Shown: positions 55,560-64,000 of the stretch, piece by piece
Position numbering within the stretch: position 1 is the first letter of the stretch
Layout of the letters: each line of letters starts with the position of its first letter
DNA from: Novakomyces olei
Lineage: Eukaryota > Ascomycota > Novakomycetes > Novakomycetales > Novakomycetaceae
Direction of reading: 5' to 3'
Assembly: GCA_016906335.1 (NCBI GenBank)
Contig: JADEYG010000009.1
Span: forward strand, 983,001-1,047,000
Length of the DNA stretch: 64,000 nucleotides
Notes under the pieces: model-generated
The model's input: the letters and a program-made list of their open reading frames with translations, nothing else
What the model was told of the DNA's origin: nothing
Databases searched by the model: none
Translations under genes and position numbers: made by a program

Positions 55560-56416
55560 ATGTCGGCCTCAACGTTGAGTCCGTCGTTAAAACGTACGCA
55601 CGAGGATCTTTTACTGGGCGAGAGCAACTGCGCTCCCTCTGCCTCGGAAGACGGGTTATCTCCGATGGACACCTTGTCACCTCCGAAACAGCGTCGGACT
55701 AAAGCGCGTACAGTGGAGGAAAAGCAGCGTAAGGCCGATGAACGGAGTGAACGGAACCGGCGCGCCGCTAAAGAATCCCGAAATCGGCATCGCGAGTACG
55801 TGGAAAGTTTAGAGGGACAAGTGAAGAGCCTAAAGGACGAGAACACCGGATTACGGAAGAATCAGTCCATATTAGAATCACGTATTACTGCGCTGGAAAA
55901 GCTTTTGTGTGGAAATTCTAAGAATGAGGCATTAGTCAACAGCGATAAAGAAAACAATAAAAATGAAGATGGATCTGTGAGCGATTTGAGCGATTTTAGT
56001 GATTGTTCCGCTTCTCCTTCCAAGTCTTGTACTTCGTCATCAGCATTATTCAACGACGATCAAAGTGACGTTCAAAACTCACAAGGATTAGGTACAGATT
56101 TCGATGCTATTGATGAGCCCCTGTTCCCTCTACCTTGCACGAATAATTTTACATTAAACGACAAGGACGTTTTTGGGTACTCGTCTGCCTTCGAAGCCAG
56201 TATGCTTGATCTTCACCGTCCTGCAGCGACGGTGGGAGCCACAGTATCCACCAGCCTTGATGGATCTGCTGTGGCCGACCGGCAGTGTCGATCGAGCAAT
56301 TCCCTGGTTTTGAAACAGGTGATGTTTTTGAGTATCCATCTGGCTTCAACGACACTGGCGTCGATTCAGTTTTTCCACAGTTTATTGGGGCTGATGACTC
56401 CTTAAGTGTTCATTGA
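55560..56416 (+). CDS. HAC1: HAC1/XBP1-type bZIP factor of the unfolded protein response
   Basis: The start is ATG 55560. The bZIP spans about residues 45-110: basic region ERNRRAAKESRNRHREYVES with the Asn-x7-Arg pattern, then a leucine zipper (LEGQVKSLKDENTGLRKNQS). A Ser/Asp/Asn-rich region follows. The gene is assigned to HAC1 chiefly by its intron, 56224-56282 (59 nt). It is bounded by two 7-nt loops, CTGCAGC and CGGCAGT, each cut after the third base as in CNG^CNGN. Removing it shifts the frame, giving 265 residues with a 43-residue acidic tail that begins VSIEQFPGFETGDVFEYP and stops at 56416. Unspliced mRNA reads a different tail and stops at 56405 (281 residues). Hac1 induces ER chaperone and secretory genes after Ire1 splices its mRNA. 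Confidence 0.88.
56214..56290 (+). other. Ire1-type noncanonical intron with both splice-site stem-loops
   Basis: The 5' site is a perfect 7-bp stem, CACCGTC (56214-56220) with GACGGTG (56228-56234), extendable by two G-U pairs, enclosing loop CTGCAGC. The 3' site has stem CGAC (56276-56279) with GTCG (56287-56290), enclosing loop CGGCAGT (56280-56286). Cleavage after CTG and CGG removes 56224-56282. The 59-nt length is not a multiple of three, so splicing changes the frame. GT..AG spliceosomal signals are absent at these borders. Confidence 0.88.
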
Positions 56417-56929
56417 AGGACGCCTTATCTGTTTGTATGTAACTTTGTTTCTGTCGGGGAGTGTGATTTTATTAGCATGCATGGTGGACTTTTTTCTGGT
56501 CATTGCTTTTGGGTTGGGAATTTTAACAGTTTATCTGTTGAGACAAGAAAAGAATCCCGAGTGTAATCTATTTGATTAAGGATGTTTCTTGCCTGTTTGG
56601 GCTGGCATACACTATTTTGATGGCCTTGAGACGTTTTGGCTCGGCCTGGAAGGTAGTTGCATTTGCAGCCAAAGCAAAAGAGACTTTTTTCGTCGAATTA
56701 TTTTACAAGCACAAGGCAATTGAGCGGATGATTGCTTCACATAGTATATAGCATTAATTGATTGAGATTCACAGACTTGTGTCCGAGTCATAGACTGGTA
56801 GCCGGAGTAATGGAATAGTAAAGCCTCGAAAGGTAAAAACGCTTGATGAATTGTCGCTGGCAATGTGCTTGAAAATTGCCTCGGGCCGAGTTTTCTGCAT
56901 TCATGCCAATCAAATAGGCGCTGATTATG

Positions 56930-57115
<186 letters not shown>

Positions 57116-58204
57116 TTTTTTTTTTTATTTTTTTTTTTATTTATTTTCTTATTTTTTTTATTATTTTTATTTTTGGCTATTTGCCACTTATTCTAATTGT
57201 ACGAATAAATGTCTGTATACTATATTTACTTGTTGTGTTCGTCATATTTTTTATTTTGATATTTTCACTCTACTGCTCTTTAGACTAGGTATATTTAAAT
57301 CCTGGGAAGTTGGCTCAAGGGACCCCAGTCTTTGGTTTTGTAAGCAGTAGAGCGCGAAAGGATCGTTTAATATGCAATTGTAAATTCTAGTGGCAATTAA
57401 TAAAGAGTGCCGATTCCTCTGTGTACTGTAGTTTATTTCGGTTCGTTTCAGTACAAACCTTTTTCTCATAACATGCTGCTTTTTCCATTGCTTAATTCGC
57501 GTAATTGACTGCTAATCAAGCGTTAATTAAATTAAACTCATTAAACCATTAATCTATGGATACACGTATTACGCACAGGCACGCACGATCTCCAGTTAAT
57601 TAAATAAAATAATAAAAGAAAGAAAAAAAAGGAATCCGCTAAAAGCCTCCACAGCCAGCGGCGGAGGACGGACGTTTGGCACTCACGCACCAGCAGTCTG
57701 CGGAACAAAACCTTTGGAATCGAGCTTAGAGGCTGTAGAGTGTATTCCAGTCGGGGCTTTGACTCAATTTGGAGTAAAGCACGCGAAAGTTGTGAAACAA
57801 GGTTCGGGGAAGGTTAAGCCGTTCTTTCGTAAACGTCTTCGAGCCAGCACGAATCCTGACCACGCTCTTTAATTACACCAGACGCTTTGCTCGCGTGCTT
57901 GGAATTCCAAGTAATCTTGATCCGGCAGTTTTGGCAGACGAGTCTATATCTCAAGCACAGTGTCTTTTCTGCAATTTCCTGACGTCTCGCGTGACGCCAG
58001 CTGGAGCGTGACCGGCTCACGGGTGAGCCGCGCTACGACGCGCTTAAGAGGTATATTATAACTCGGCAAACTTGCATTGATCTGGCGATAAGTACAGTCT
58101 CGATATTACAGTACCAGTCTCGCACCGTCGGTCTCTAAATTCAGACTATTCAGACTATTCTGATTATTCAGACTATTCCTTGGCAGATCCTTGGCTGATC
58201 AATT

Positions 58205-58308
58205 TATTGGTTGGCGAAATTATCGTTTGGCTAAATTATCGTTTGGCTAAATTATCGTTTGGCTAAATTATCGTTTGCTAAATTATCATTTCCTAAATTA
58301 TCGTTGGC
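58205..58308. repeat. 16-bp tandem repeat GTTTGGCTAAATTATC in SSD1 upstream region
   Basis: About six copies, decaying at both ends (TTGGCGAAATTATC, TTTCCTAAATTATC). The array lies about 260-365 bp before the SSD1 start codon. Confidence 0.85.
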
Positions 58309-58568
58309 TCTGATTTATTGGCCACGTCGAGTACTCAAGCGTGTGTCACGCTGTTGAATTCTATCGCGATCAGATCGCTCTCCTCTCCTCGTCTGGTCCG
58401 AGACTATTATCTCCATTTCCGGGGCAGATTGCTAAACCTCTTGTTTGTCTACAAAGCCTTTCTTGCATAACGTTATACAAACGACGTTGATCTACTTGCC
58501 ACTATTCTGCCACTCTCTGTCCGTCGTGTGACTGCCAAATCTCAAAGTCACAAGGCGTAAATTACAGT

Positions 58569-61500
58569 ATGAGTTTCAACGAAGGCAATATGCCTCCGCC
58601 TCAGCCGCCTCAGCAGCAACAGGGCGTCGTTTACCCTCGATACCAGCGCAGCAATCGGCCGCCTTTAAGAATTGCTCATCGGCGCTCACCGTCAGAACTG
58701 ACTCCACTAATGCTGGAACAGTATGCATTGCAGCAGCAAATTGAACTATTACAGCAGCAGCAGCAGTTGCTACAACAACAACAGCAGCAACAAGCAGCTC
58801 AGCAGCAACAACAGCAGCAATCTCAGCATCAGCAAGCTCAGCCTCATCAATTAGGACCTGCTTTTGCTCCGACTTCTTCGCTTGGATCTTCAGGAAGTTT
58901 TGTCGGAGTCTTTGATGGGATGGGAATCCCTAACGGCAATCAAGGTCCTGCAGGCCATCGCAGAGGCCAGAGTATAGGCCGGTCCCAGTCTCCCTCTCGT
59001 GCTACTGGCGGCAGCTTGAGCCACGGGTACTCTACATCTCAGTCTCAGCCTCCTCAGCGGTGGACTGGTGGATCTGGTCATTCACGGAGGCACAGTCTCG
59101 TACTGTCGGAGGCTAAAAGAGCCGCTGAGCTGGCACAGGCTCAGAGGAATCTGCAAAACCCACAGAGCCCTCGTCAGGCTCCGAGCAGTACTGCCAATGC
59201 TAGTACTAGTAGTAATACTAATGCTAGTACTAGTAGTAATACTAATGCTAGTACTAGTAGTAATACTAATGCTAATACTAATACTAGTACTAGTACTAGT
59301 ACTAGTGCTAATACTAACACTAATACTAGTGCTAATACTAATACTAGTGCCCTACCCAGCTGGCACCTGCAGCAGCCTTCTGATGGAGGAAGCGAGTCTT
59401 CTGCAGCAGCTGCTAGAGAAGGCTCTCCTCCACGGAGATCCGGGTACATTCCTACGCCGAGCCATGGCAGGAGCGCCTCTCAGGGAGGAGGCAGTTTCAA
59501 GTTCCCTCTTTCCCCGAGTTCGTCAGCGCAAAGATCGCACTTGAACCCTCCTGCCCAAGGGTTCCATGAGCGAAGGCAGTCGCAAGGCCGAGGCGGTCGG
59601 AGCAGTATAAACAACAAAAGCAGCTCCTCGAGCTATATGAATAATGGCAGCAGCAATACCAACTATGGCAGCAATTTTGGCAACAGTTTTGCTGGCAACT
59701 TTGCCGAGCAAGGTTCGGGTATAAGCAGCTCCACTACTGGCGGAGGCCATTGGCGAGGCAATTCTATCGGCCATGCGAGGTCAGCGTCGCAGACGCAGGG
59801 CGGCAGTAGTGAGCAATCGACCTTCCAGCCGGGCCACAGACCACGTGGGTCTTACAGCAGTTCTATAGGCGGTGGATCTATTTCTATTTCGCAGTTTATG
59901 AGCTCTAATCCTCAGTTTGCGGGTATGCCGGGTGGAGTAATGCCGCTGCAGCTAAACACTGCCGGATTCCAGGGCCCGATCTCTGGTCCAGGACCAATGT
60001 CTGGGCCGATAGGAGCCGGAGGAGCTGCTGCGCCCTTGATGTCTCCTCAGATTATGCAGCAGCAGCAGCTACAGCATCTGAGCCAGGCTAATCAGGCACA
60101 GAGAAAAAGCCTCTATGCTCCGTACCTTCCGCAGGTAACTCTGCCGCCTCTTTTAGCGGATGGACGGCTCGTCTCTGGGATTCTGAGGGTCAACAAGAAG
60201 AACAGGTCAGATGCGTATGTCACCACAGACTTGCTGGACCATGAGATTTTCATTTGCGGATCAAAAGACCGTAATCGCGCTCTTGGTGGGGACCTTGTAG
60301 CGGTTGAGCTGCTGGACGTTGACGAAGTTTGGGGCTCTAAGCGTGAAAAAGAGGAGAAAAAGAAGCGCAAAGACGGAGGCGGCCTGGGCGGAGGCAGTTC
60401 GACGCTGGCCGGTAGCAGCAGCAGCAGCCTTCCACCGGCCTCTGGCTCTTCAGGCTCCGGCCTGAGACGCCAGGGCAGTATTCGGGACAGACCAGAGGCG
60501 AAGAAGAAGGACGATATTGAAGTGGAAGGGCAGAGCCTTATGCTGGCGGACGAAGAGGAGGTCAGTGACGAGCAGAAACCGGTCTACGCTGGCCATATTG
60601 TGGCAGTAATCGAACGCGTTCCTGGCCAAATGTTTTCAGGAACACTGGGACTCCTTCGGCCGTCGAGTGCAGTTACAAGAGAAAAGCAGGAGGCAGAGAG
60701 ACGTGAGAAAGAAGGAGGAGGCAGTGGAGTAAGTACAGCCGAAGCTTCAGCCGTACCTGAGCCGAAAAGATTTGCAGAGAGGCCCAAGATTGTATGGTTC
60801 AAGCCTACAAACAAGCGAGTTCCGCTGATAGCTATCCCAACAGAACAGGCGCCAAAAGACTTTGTAGAGATGCATGCAAAGTATGCAAATCGGCTCTTTG
60901 TAGCGTCAATTAAGCGCTGGCCAATAACGTCACTGCACCCCTTTGGCACTCTGGTCGAGGAGCTTGGGGATATAGGCAATATTGCAGTGGAGAATGAGGC
61001 AATCCTGAGAGACAATTCCTTTGCCGGAGACGAGTTTGCCGACGCAGTTTGCCGAAGCGTTCCTGCTCTCGAAGCCGGAGAAGTAGTGACAGAGGCAGAC
61101 GTTTGTGCTCGTGACGATTTCCGTCAAGAGTTTACCTTTAGCATAAGCGCCTCTGCCGACTCTGTACCCGTTGCTGTTCATGTAAAACCAAACGCTGAGC
61201 TCGACGGCCATGTCGATGTCGGTGTCCACGTGGCAGATATTGCCCACTATGTACGTCCAGGATCAGTGGCCGATCGAGAAGCTCGTAAACGTGGAACTGC
61301 CGTTTTCCTTATCGACCGCAGTGTTGCCCTTTTCCCTCGAGAGATTACTCACTCGCTGGCCAGTCTAAAGCCTGGCGAAGACCATCTCTCTCTCAGCGTT
61401 GTTCTTACCTGTAATCCTGCCAATGGGGATATTGTAAGGACTCTGTTTTCCACTGGCGTAGTGCGGTCTGATGCTGCTCTTTGCCTGGACTCTGTCGCAG

Positions 61501-63305
61501 CTATACTCGACGGCGAAGGAGAAGGAGACGAAGGTAATGGAGACAGAGAAGACAGAGACGAAGACAGAGAAGACAAAGACAAAGACAAAGACAAAGACAA
61601 AGACAAAGACAAAGACAAAGACAAAGACAAAGGCAAAGACAAAGGCAAAGACAAAGACAAAGGCAAAGACAACATCCCCGGTCTCGTTCTGGGCGGAGAC
61701 TCCTTACAGACGGTACTGCCACAGCTGAAATCAAAACTGCAGCTGCTTGATAAGCTGACTATGCGAATGAGGGAGCAAAGAGTCGCTGGTCCTGTTCGAG
61801 CAGAAGGCCTTCGTCTCCTTTTCCTGTCGGACGACGAGGACGAGCAGCCGAGTGTAGTTGGCAGCATTTTCAATCCTCAACGGTACCGCAATATCACAGA
61901 GGAGATTGAGATTGCAGCAAACTTGGCTGTCGCTCAACGGCTGTCCCAAGATCTGCCAGAGGAGGCACTTTTACGGAAACAGAATCCTCCGTTCCAGTAC
62001 AGAATGGACGCGTTTACTGCTCGAATGAAACGGCTCCGGTTCCCTGCCGACAGCAGCTCTGGCGGAGCCATCGAGTCCTCCATCTACCAGATCCCAGACG
62101 AAAGTATCCGACGCGTTATGGAAGTAGGGCTCTCCAAGATTGTGCCGAGAGCAGAGTACTTTGTTGCCGCCGAGTACGATTCCTCACAGTGGTCACATTA
62201 CAGTATAAATACGCCCGTTTACACTCATTTTGTGGCCCCGTTCAGACGGTATGCCGATGTTGTTGTCCACAGACAGCTCCGGGCTGCCTTTGATCTCGGC
62301 ACTGCTTCTTCTTCTTTTTCTACTGGTACTACTACTGGTACTACTGCTTCTACTACTAATGCTACTAATGCTTCTACTACTAATGCTCCTACTGCTCCTA
62401 CTACTTCTTCTTCTTTTGCTCCTACTACTTCCTCTTCTTTTGCTCCTTCTTCTTCTTTTGCTCCTTCTTCTTCTGTTTCGCCTCCGCCTCCTCTTCAGCC
62501 CTCGTTGCCGCAGCAGTCGGCTGCGGCAACAGAGGACGTCGAGTCCCTGATCAAGCTGACGGACCAGCTAAACTACAAAAAAGACTCGGCCATGAATGCG
62601 CAAGAGCAGAGCATCCACCTGCACTTGTGCTCTATGATTGCAATGTTCTCTCAAACGGCAAAGCCGATTATCAGAAATGCGGTAGTGCACACTTGCCAGG
62701 ACTCGTCGTTTGACGTGTTTGTCTCAGAGTACGGGATTGAGAAACGTGTCCATTTGGACCAACTGCCACTGGAAAAGGCCGAGTATGATAGCCGGAATCG
62801 TGTGCTCGAGCTGTACTGGATGAGGGGCGTAGACCCGCTCACGTACGTTCCCCCTGGAACAGAGAGACCGTGGCAGTTCAAGTTTGGGTCAGCGTCAGAG
62901 GCCGATGAGCTGCACAGTACAATGATGGAGATTAGCGCTCTTTCTCTCTCGGAGGGAACCGGAACCAGAACCGGAGCCGGAGCCGATTCAGCGGGTAAAG
63001 GCAGTCAGCCTGCTACTGCTGTGCCTGTTGTCCACGCTTCGCAGAGCGCTCCGGCTTCTCCCGTAGTCAAAGCGAAATCGCCAAACTCGAAATCGGAGCC
63101 GGTGAGCCCTCACACGGATCTTTTGGCCTCTGAAATGCTGTTTGCTATCCCCAACGACAGATTGCAAGTACGCGAGAATGGGCAGTTTGTTCAGATAGTC
63201 AAAGAGCTGGATACACTGCCGATTATCTTAAGAGCTGAAGTCGAGTTTCATTCTCCCGCACTTTGTGTCGCAAAACCAATCAACCCGTTCCTCGCTGCCA
63301 AGTGA
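58569..63305 (+). CDS. SSD1: Ssd1, RNase II-like RNA-binding translational repressor
   Basis: Single exon, 1578 residues (yeast Ssd1: 1250). The N-terminal 520 residues are disordered with Gln runs and Ser/Thr/Asn repeats. The conserved block starts RKSLYAPYLPQVTLPPLLAD, followed by cold-shock domains (VSGILRVNKKNRSDAYV, DHEIFICGSKDRNRALGGDL). The RNB domain begins DVCARDDFRQEFTFSISASA; the acidic residues that bind metal in active RNase II are absent there, as expected for a pseudonuclease. The C-terminus has ILRAEVEFHSPALCVAKPIN. Ssd1 binds mRNAs of cell-wall proteins and is controlled by the kinase Cbk1. Two low-complexity inserts interrupt the RNB domain: a Lys-Asp repeat near residues 990-1035 and a Thr/Ser/Ala-rich insert near 1245-1320. 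Confidence 0.92.
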   Translation: MSFNEGNMPPPQPPQQQQGVVYPRYQRSNRPPLRIAHRRSPSELTPLMLEQYALQQQIELLQQQQQLLQQQQQQQAAQQQQQQQSQHQQAQPHQLGPAFAPTSSLGSSGSFVGVFDGMGIPNGNQGPAGHRRGQSIGRSQSPSRATGGSLSHGYSTSQSQPPQRWTGGSGHSRRHSLVLSEAKRAAELAQAQRNLQNPQSPRQAPSSTANASTSSNTNASTSSNTNASTSSNTNANTNTSTSTSTSANTNTNTSANTNTSALPSWHLQQPSDGGSESSAAAAREGSPPRRSGYIPTPSHGRSASQGGGSFKFPLSPSSSAQRSHLNPPAQGFHERRQSQGRGGRSSINNKSSSSSYMNNGSSNTNYGSNFGNSFAGNFAEQGSGISSSTTGGGHWRGNSIGHARSASQTQGGSSEQSTFQPGHRPRGSYSSSIGGGSISISQFMSSNPQFAGMPGGVMPLQLNTAGFQGPISGPGPMSGPIGAGGAAAPLMSPQIMQQQQLQHLSQANQAQRKSLYAPYLPQVTLPPLLADGRLVSGILRVNKKNRSDAYVTTDLLDHEIFICGSKDRNRALGGDLVAVELLDVDEVWGSKREKEEKKKRKDGGGLGGGSSTLAGSSSSSLPPASGSSGSGLRRQGSIRDRPEAKKKDDIEVEGQSLMLADEEEVSDEQKPVYAGHIVAVIERVPGQMFSGTLGLLRPSSAVTREKQEAERREKEGGGSGVSTAEASAVPEPKRFAERPKIVWFKPTNKRVPLIAIPTEQAPKDFVEMHAKYANRLFVASIKRWPITSLHPFGTLVEELGDIGNIAVENEAILRDNSFAGDEFADAVCRSVPALEAGEVVTEADVCARDDFRQEFTFSISASADSVPVAVHVKPNAELDGHVDVGVHVADIAHYVRPGSVADREARKRGTAVFLIDRSVALFPREITHSLASLKPGEDHLSLSVVLTCNPANGDIVRTLFSTGVVRSDAALCLDSVAAILDGEGEGDEGNGDREDRDEDREDKDKDKDKDKDKDKDKDKDKGKDKGKDKDKGKDNIPGLVLGGDSLQTVLPQLKSKLQLLDKLTMRMREQRVAGPVRAEGLRLLFLSDDEDEQPSVVGSIFNPQRYRNITEEIEIAANLAVAQRLSQDLPEEALLRKQNPPFQYRMDAFTARMKRLRFPADSSSGGAIESSIYQIPDESIRRVMEVGLSKIVPRAEYFVAAEYDSSQWSHYSINTPVYTHFVAPFRRYADVVVHRQLRAAFDLGTASSSFSTGTTTGTTASTTNATNASTTNAPTAPTTSSSFAPTTSSSFAPSSSFAPSSSVSPPPPLQPSLPQQSAAATEDVESLIKLTDQLNYKKDSAMNAQEQSIHLHLCSMIAMFSQTAKPIIRNAVVHTCQDSSFDVFVSEYGIEKRVHLDQLPLEKAEYDSRNRVLELYWMRGVDPLTYVPPGTERPWQFKFGSASEADELHSTMMEISALSLSEGTGTRTGAGADSAGKGSQPATAVPVVHASQSAPASPVVKAKSPNSKSEPVSPHTDLLASEMLFAIPNDRLQVRENGQFVQIVKELDTLPIILRAEVEFHSPALCVAKPINPFLAAK
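61567..61670. repeat. Coding (AAAGAC)n repeat inside SSD1 RNB domain
   Basis: About 17 AAAGAC or AAAGGC hexamers encode Lys-Asp and Lys-Gly dipeptides in the SSD1 frame. Other frames give Arg-Gln or Cys-Leu repeats and are not genes. Confidence 0.9.
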
Positions 63306-63890
63306 GGTGGTGTGCTGCCCAGTAAAACTCGTACTGCCAAATAAAACTCTTGAAAAGCTGTAAAGAAATATATTAAAAAAAGAACTTTTCAAAACCAAAA
63401 ATAAAAAAAAAGGAGGAGGAGGAGGAGGAGGGAGGAGGAGGAGGAATTAGTTTTAGCTTGTTCCAAGCTGAGAACAGCTTGTTCAAGCTGAAAGCACCTT
63501 TAAAGTTCCAAACTTTAGGCACAGGAAGGGGCATTGAAGGTGGCAGAGGGGGTAAGCGGACAACAGATTACTTACGCTGCCTCGGCGAGGCAGTCTCAAG
63601 AATTTTCCCGAGTGAAAGCTGCAGCTTTTTGATGTTTTGTCTGGATGATTTATTTCTACCCGAATTTCTAGTTTCCTTGTCTCTTTATTCCTCACGGTGC
63701 GACGAAATGACCAATTTTGTTTATTTAAATTTTTTTATTCCAGAGTTGATTCAAATAATTAACTCCGTTTTGCATGAATCCCGCCCGATCTTCCAGATTA
63801 GACTGTCTAGATAAATGTTTTAGTGTTTTATTCGTAATCTATTCTAATGGCTCATTTTCCATTTGACCGCTGTCTGCAGACTCGTGTCCA
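63306..63890. other. SSD1 3' region, GGA repeat and twin palindromes
   Basis: The gap starts at the SSD1 stop codon. A (GGA)n purine run lies at about 63411-63446. Two adjacent palindromes, AGCTTG-TTC-CAAGCT (63455-63469) and AGCTTG-TT-CAAGCT (63476-63489), follow. A minus-strand segment at about 63577-63680 is open and ends at a GTAAGT donor, so it might be an exon of the edge gene, but no family is recognisable. Confidence 0.4.
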
Positions 63891-64000
63891 TTACTTTTTC
63901 GGACGTTTATCTATCACTATTCCGAGTTGAATTCCACTGGTTTCGTCTAAAACTCGTGGATTCTGCTCAGCATAGTATATTTTCATCATATTAATTTCCA
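63891..64000 (-). CDS. Possible 3' end of an unidentified gene, cut by window edge
   Basis: The minus frame from the window edge is open and ends at TAA (63893-63891). It encodes MKIYYAEQNPRVLDETSGIQ and finishes LGIVIDKRPKK. The composition looks coding. It may be the last exon of a gene extending beyond 64000, or a short frame starting at ATG 63989. I recognise no family. Confidence 0.3.
   Translation of the reverse strand, partial: EINMMKIYYAEQNPRVLDETSGIQLGIVIDKRPKK

Noticed and set aside
56223-56283. HAC1 frame change as a sequencing error or ordinary GT-AG intron
   Set aside because: Both borders lie in matching CNG^CNGN loops on stems and no GT..AG pair gives the same open tail, so Ire1-type splicing explains it better.
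63458-63814. 118-codon plus frame after SSD1
   Set aside because: It starts at a non-ATG codon and reads through GGA repeats and T-rich DNA. The minus strand looks more exon-like there.

Overview
This is a gene-dense nuclear segment from an ascomycete fungus, probably a yeast-like or dimorphic species. The evidence is a set of fungal genes (SMI1/KNR4, SDA1, a WSC sensor, VPS17, PHO89, SRC1/HEH1, SSD1, FAT1 and a HAC1-type bZIP), spliceosomal introns with GTAAGT-like donors and CTAAC-like branch sites, and about one gene per 2.4 kb. I resolved 34 spliceosomal introns in 15 genes. Several are only 34-46 nt long, and COP9 signalosome and TMEM234 homologues are present. That points away from S. 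cerevisiae relatives and towards an early-diverging Saccharomycotina or Taphrinomycotina lineage. This placement is inference; no rRNA is present to settle it. I saw no tRNA, rRNA, CRISPR or transposon.

Layout, left to right. 0.4-6.2 kb: a two-RRM protein and SMI1 (both -), then SDA1 (+); TTA microsatellites fill the gaps. 6.9-12.5 kb: a WSC cell-wall sensor and MEF2 (both -). 12.8-19.3 kb: VPS17 and a cyclin L-like gene (+), CSN6 (-), an SLD7-like gene (+). 19.5-25 kb: a small spliced gene (-), IFRD family and TMEM234 (+), then the phosphate symporter PHO89 (-) with two CACGTG boxes upstream. 26.6-34 kb: a claudin-like membrane protein (-), a DUF1479 oxygenase-like protein and SRC1/HEH1 (+). 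34-45 kb: a WKF-domain protein (-), NADP-isocitrate dehydrogenase, alcohol dehydrogenase and a five-exon patatin-like protein (+), then ASNSD1 (-). 45.7-52.2 kb: an unrecognised 1078-residue protein and an RNase III (both -). 52.9-63.3 kb: FAT1, HAC1 and SSD1 (+). The right edge carries a possible partial gene (-).

Main discoveries. (1) The bZIP gene at 55560-56416 carries a textbook Ire1-type intron of 59 nt: two 7-nt CNG^CNGN loops on stems. Removing it shifts the frame to an acidic tail. The unspliced frame instead ends in a hydrophobic segment, reminiscent of animal XBP1u. (2) The RNase III has Lys in place of the essential second-motif Glu. (3) The patatin-domain protein lacks both the catalytic Ser (GTKVG) and the Asp (RNGS), so it looks like a pseudo-lipase. 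(4) The isocitrate dehydrogenase gene has two in-frame ATGs that could give mitochondrial and cytosolic forms. (5) Telomere-like TTAGGG blocks recur in intergenic DNA and once inside SDA1.

The genes are mostly unrelated housekeeping functions and form no operon-like pathway. WSC sensor, SMI1 and SSD1 all belong to cell-wall integrity signalling, and HAC1 controls the unfolded protein response. Splice coordinates were read by eye from consensus sites, phase and protein homology, and have no transcript support.
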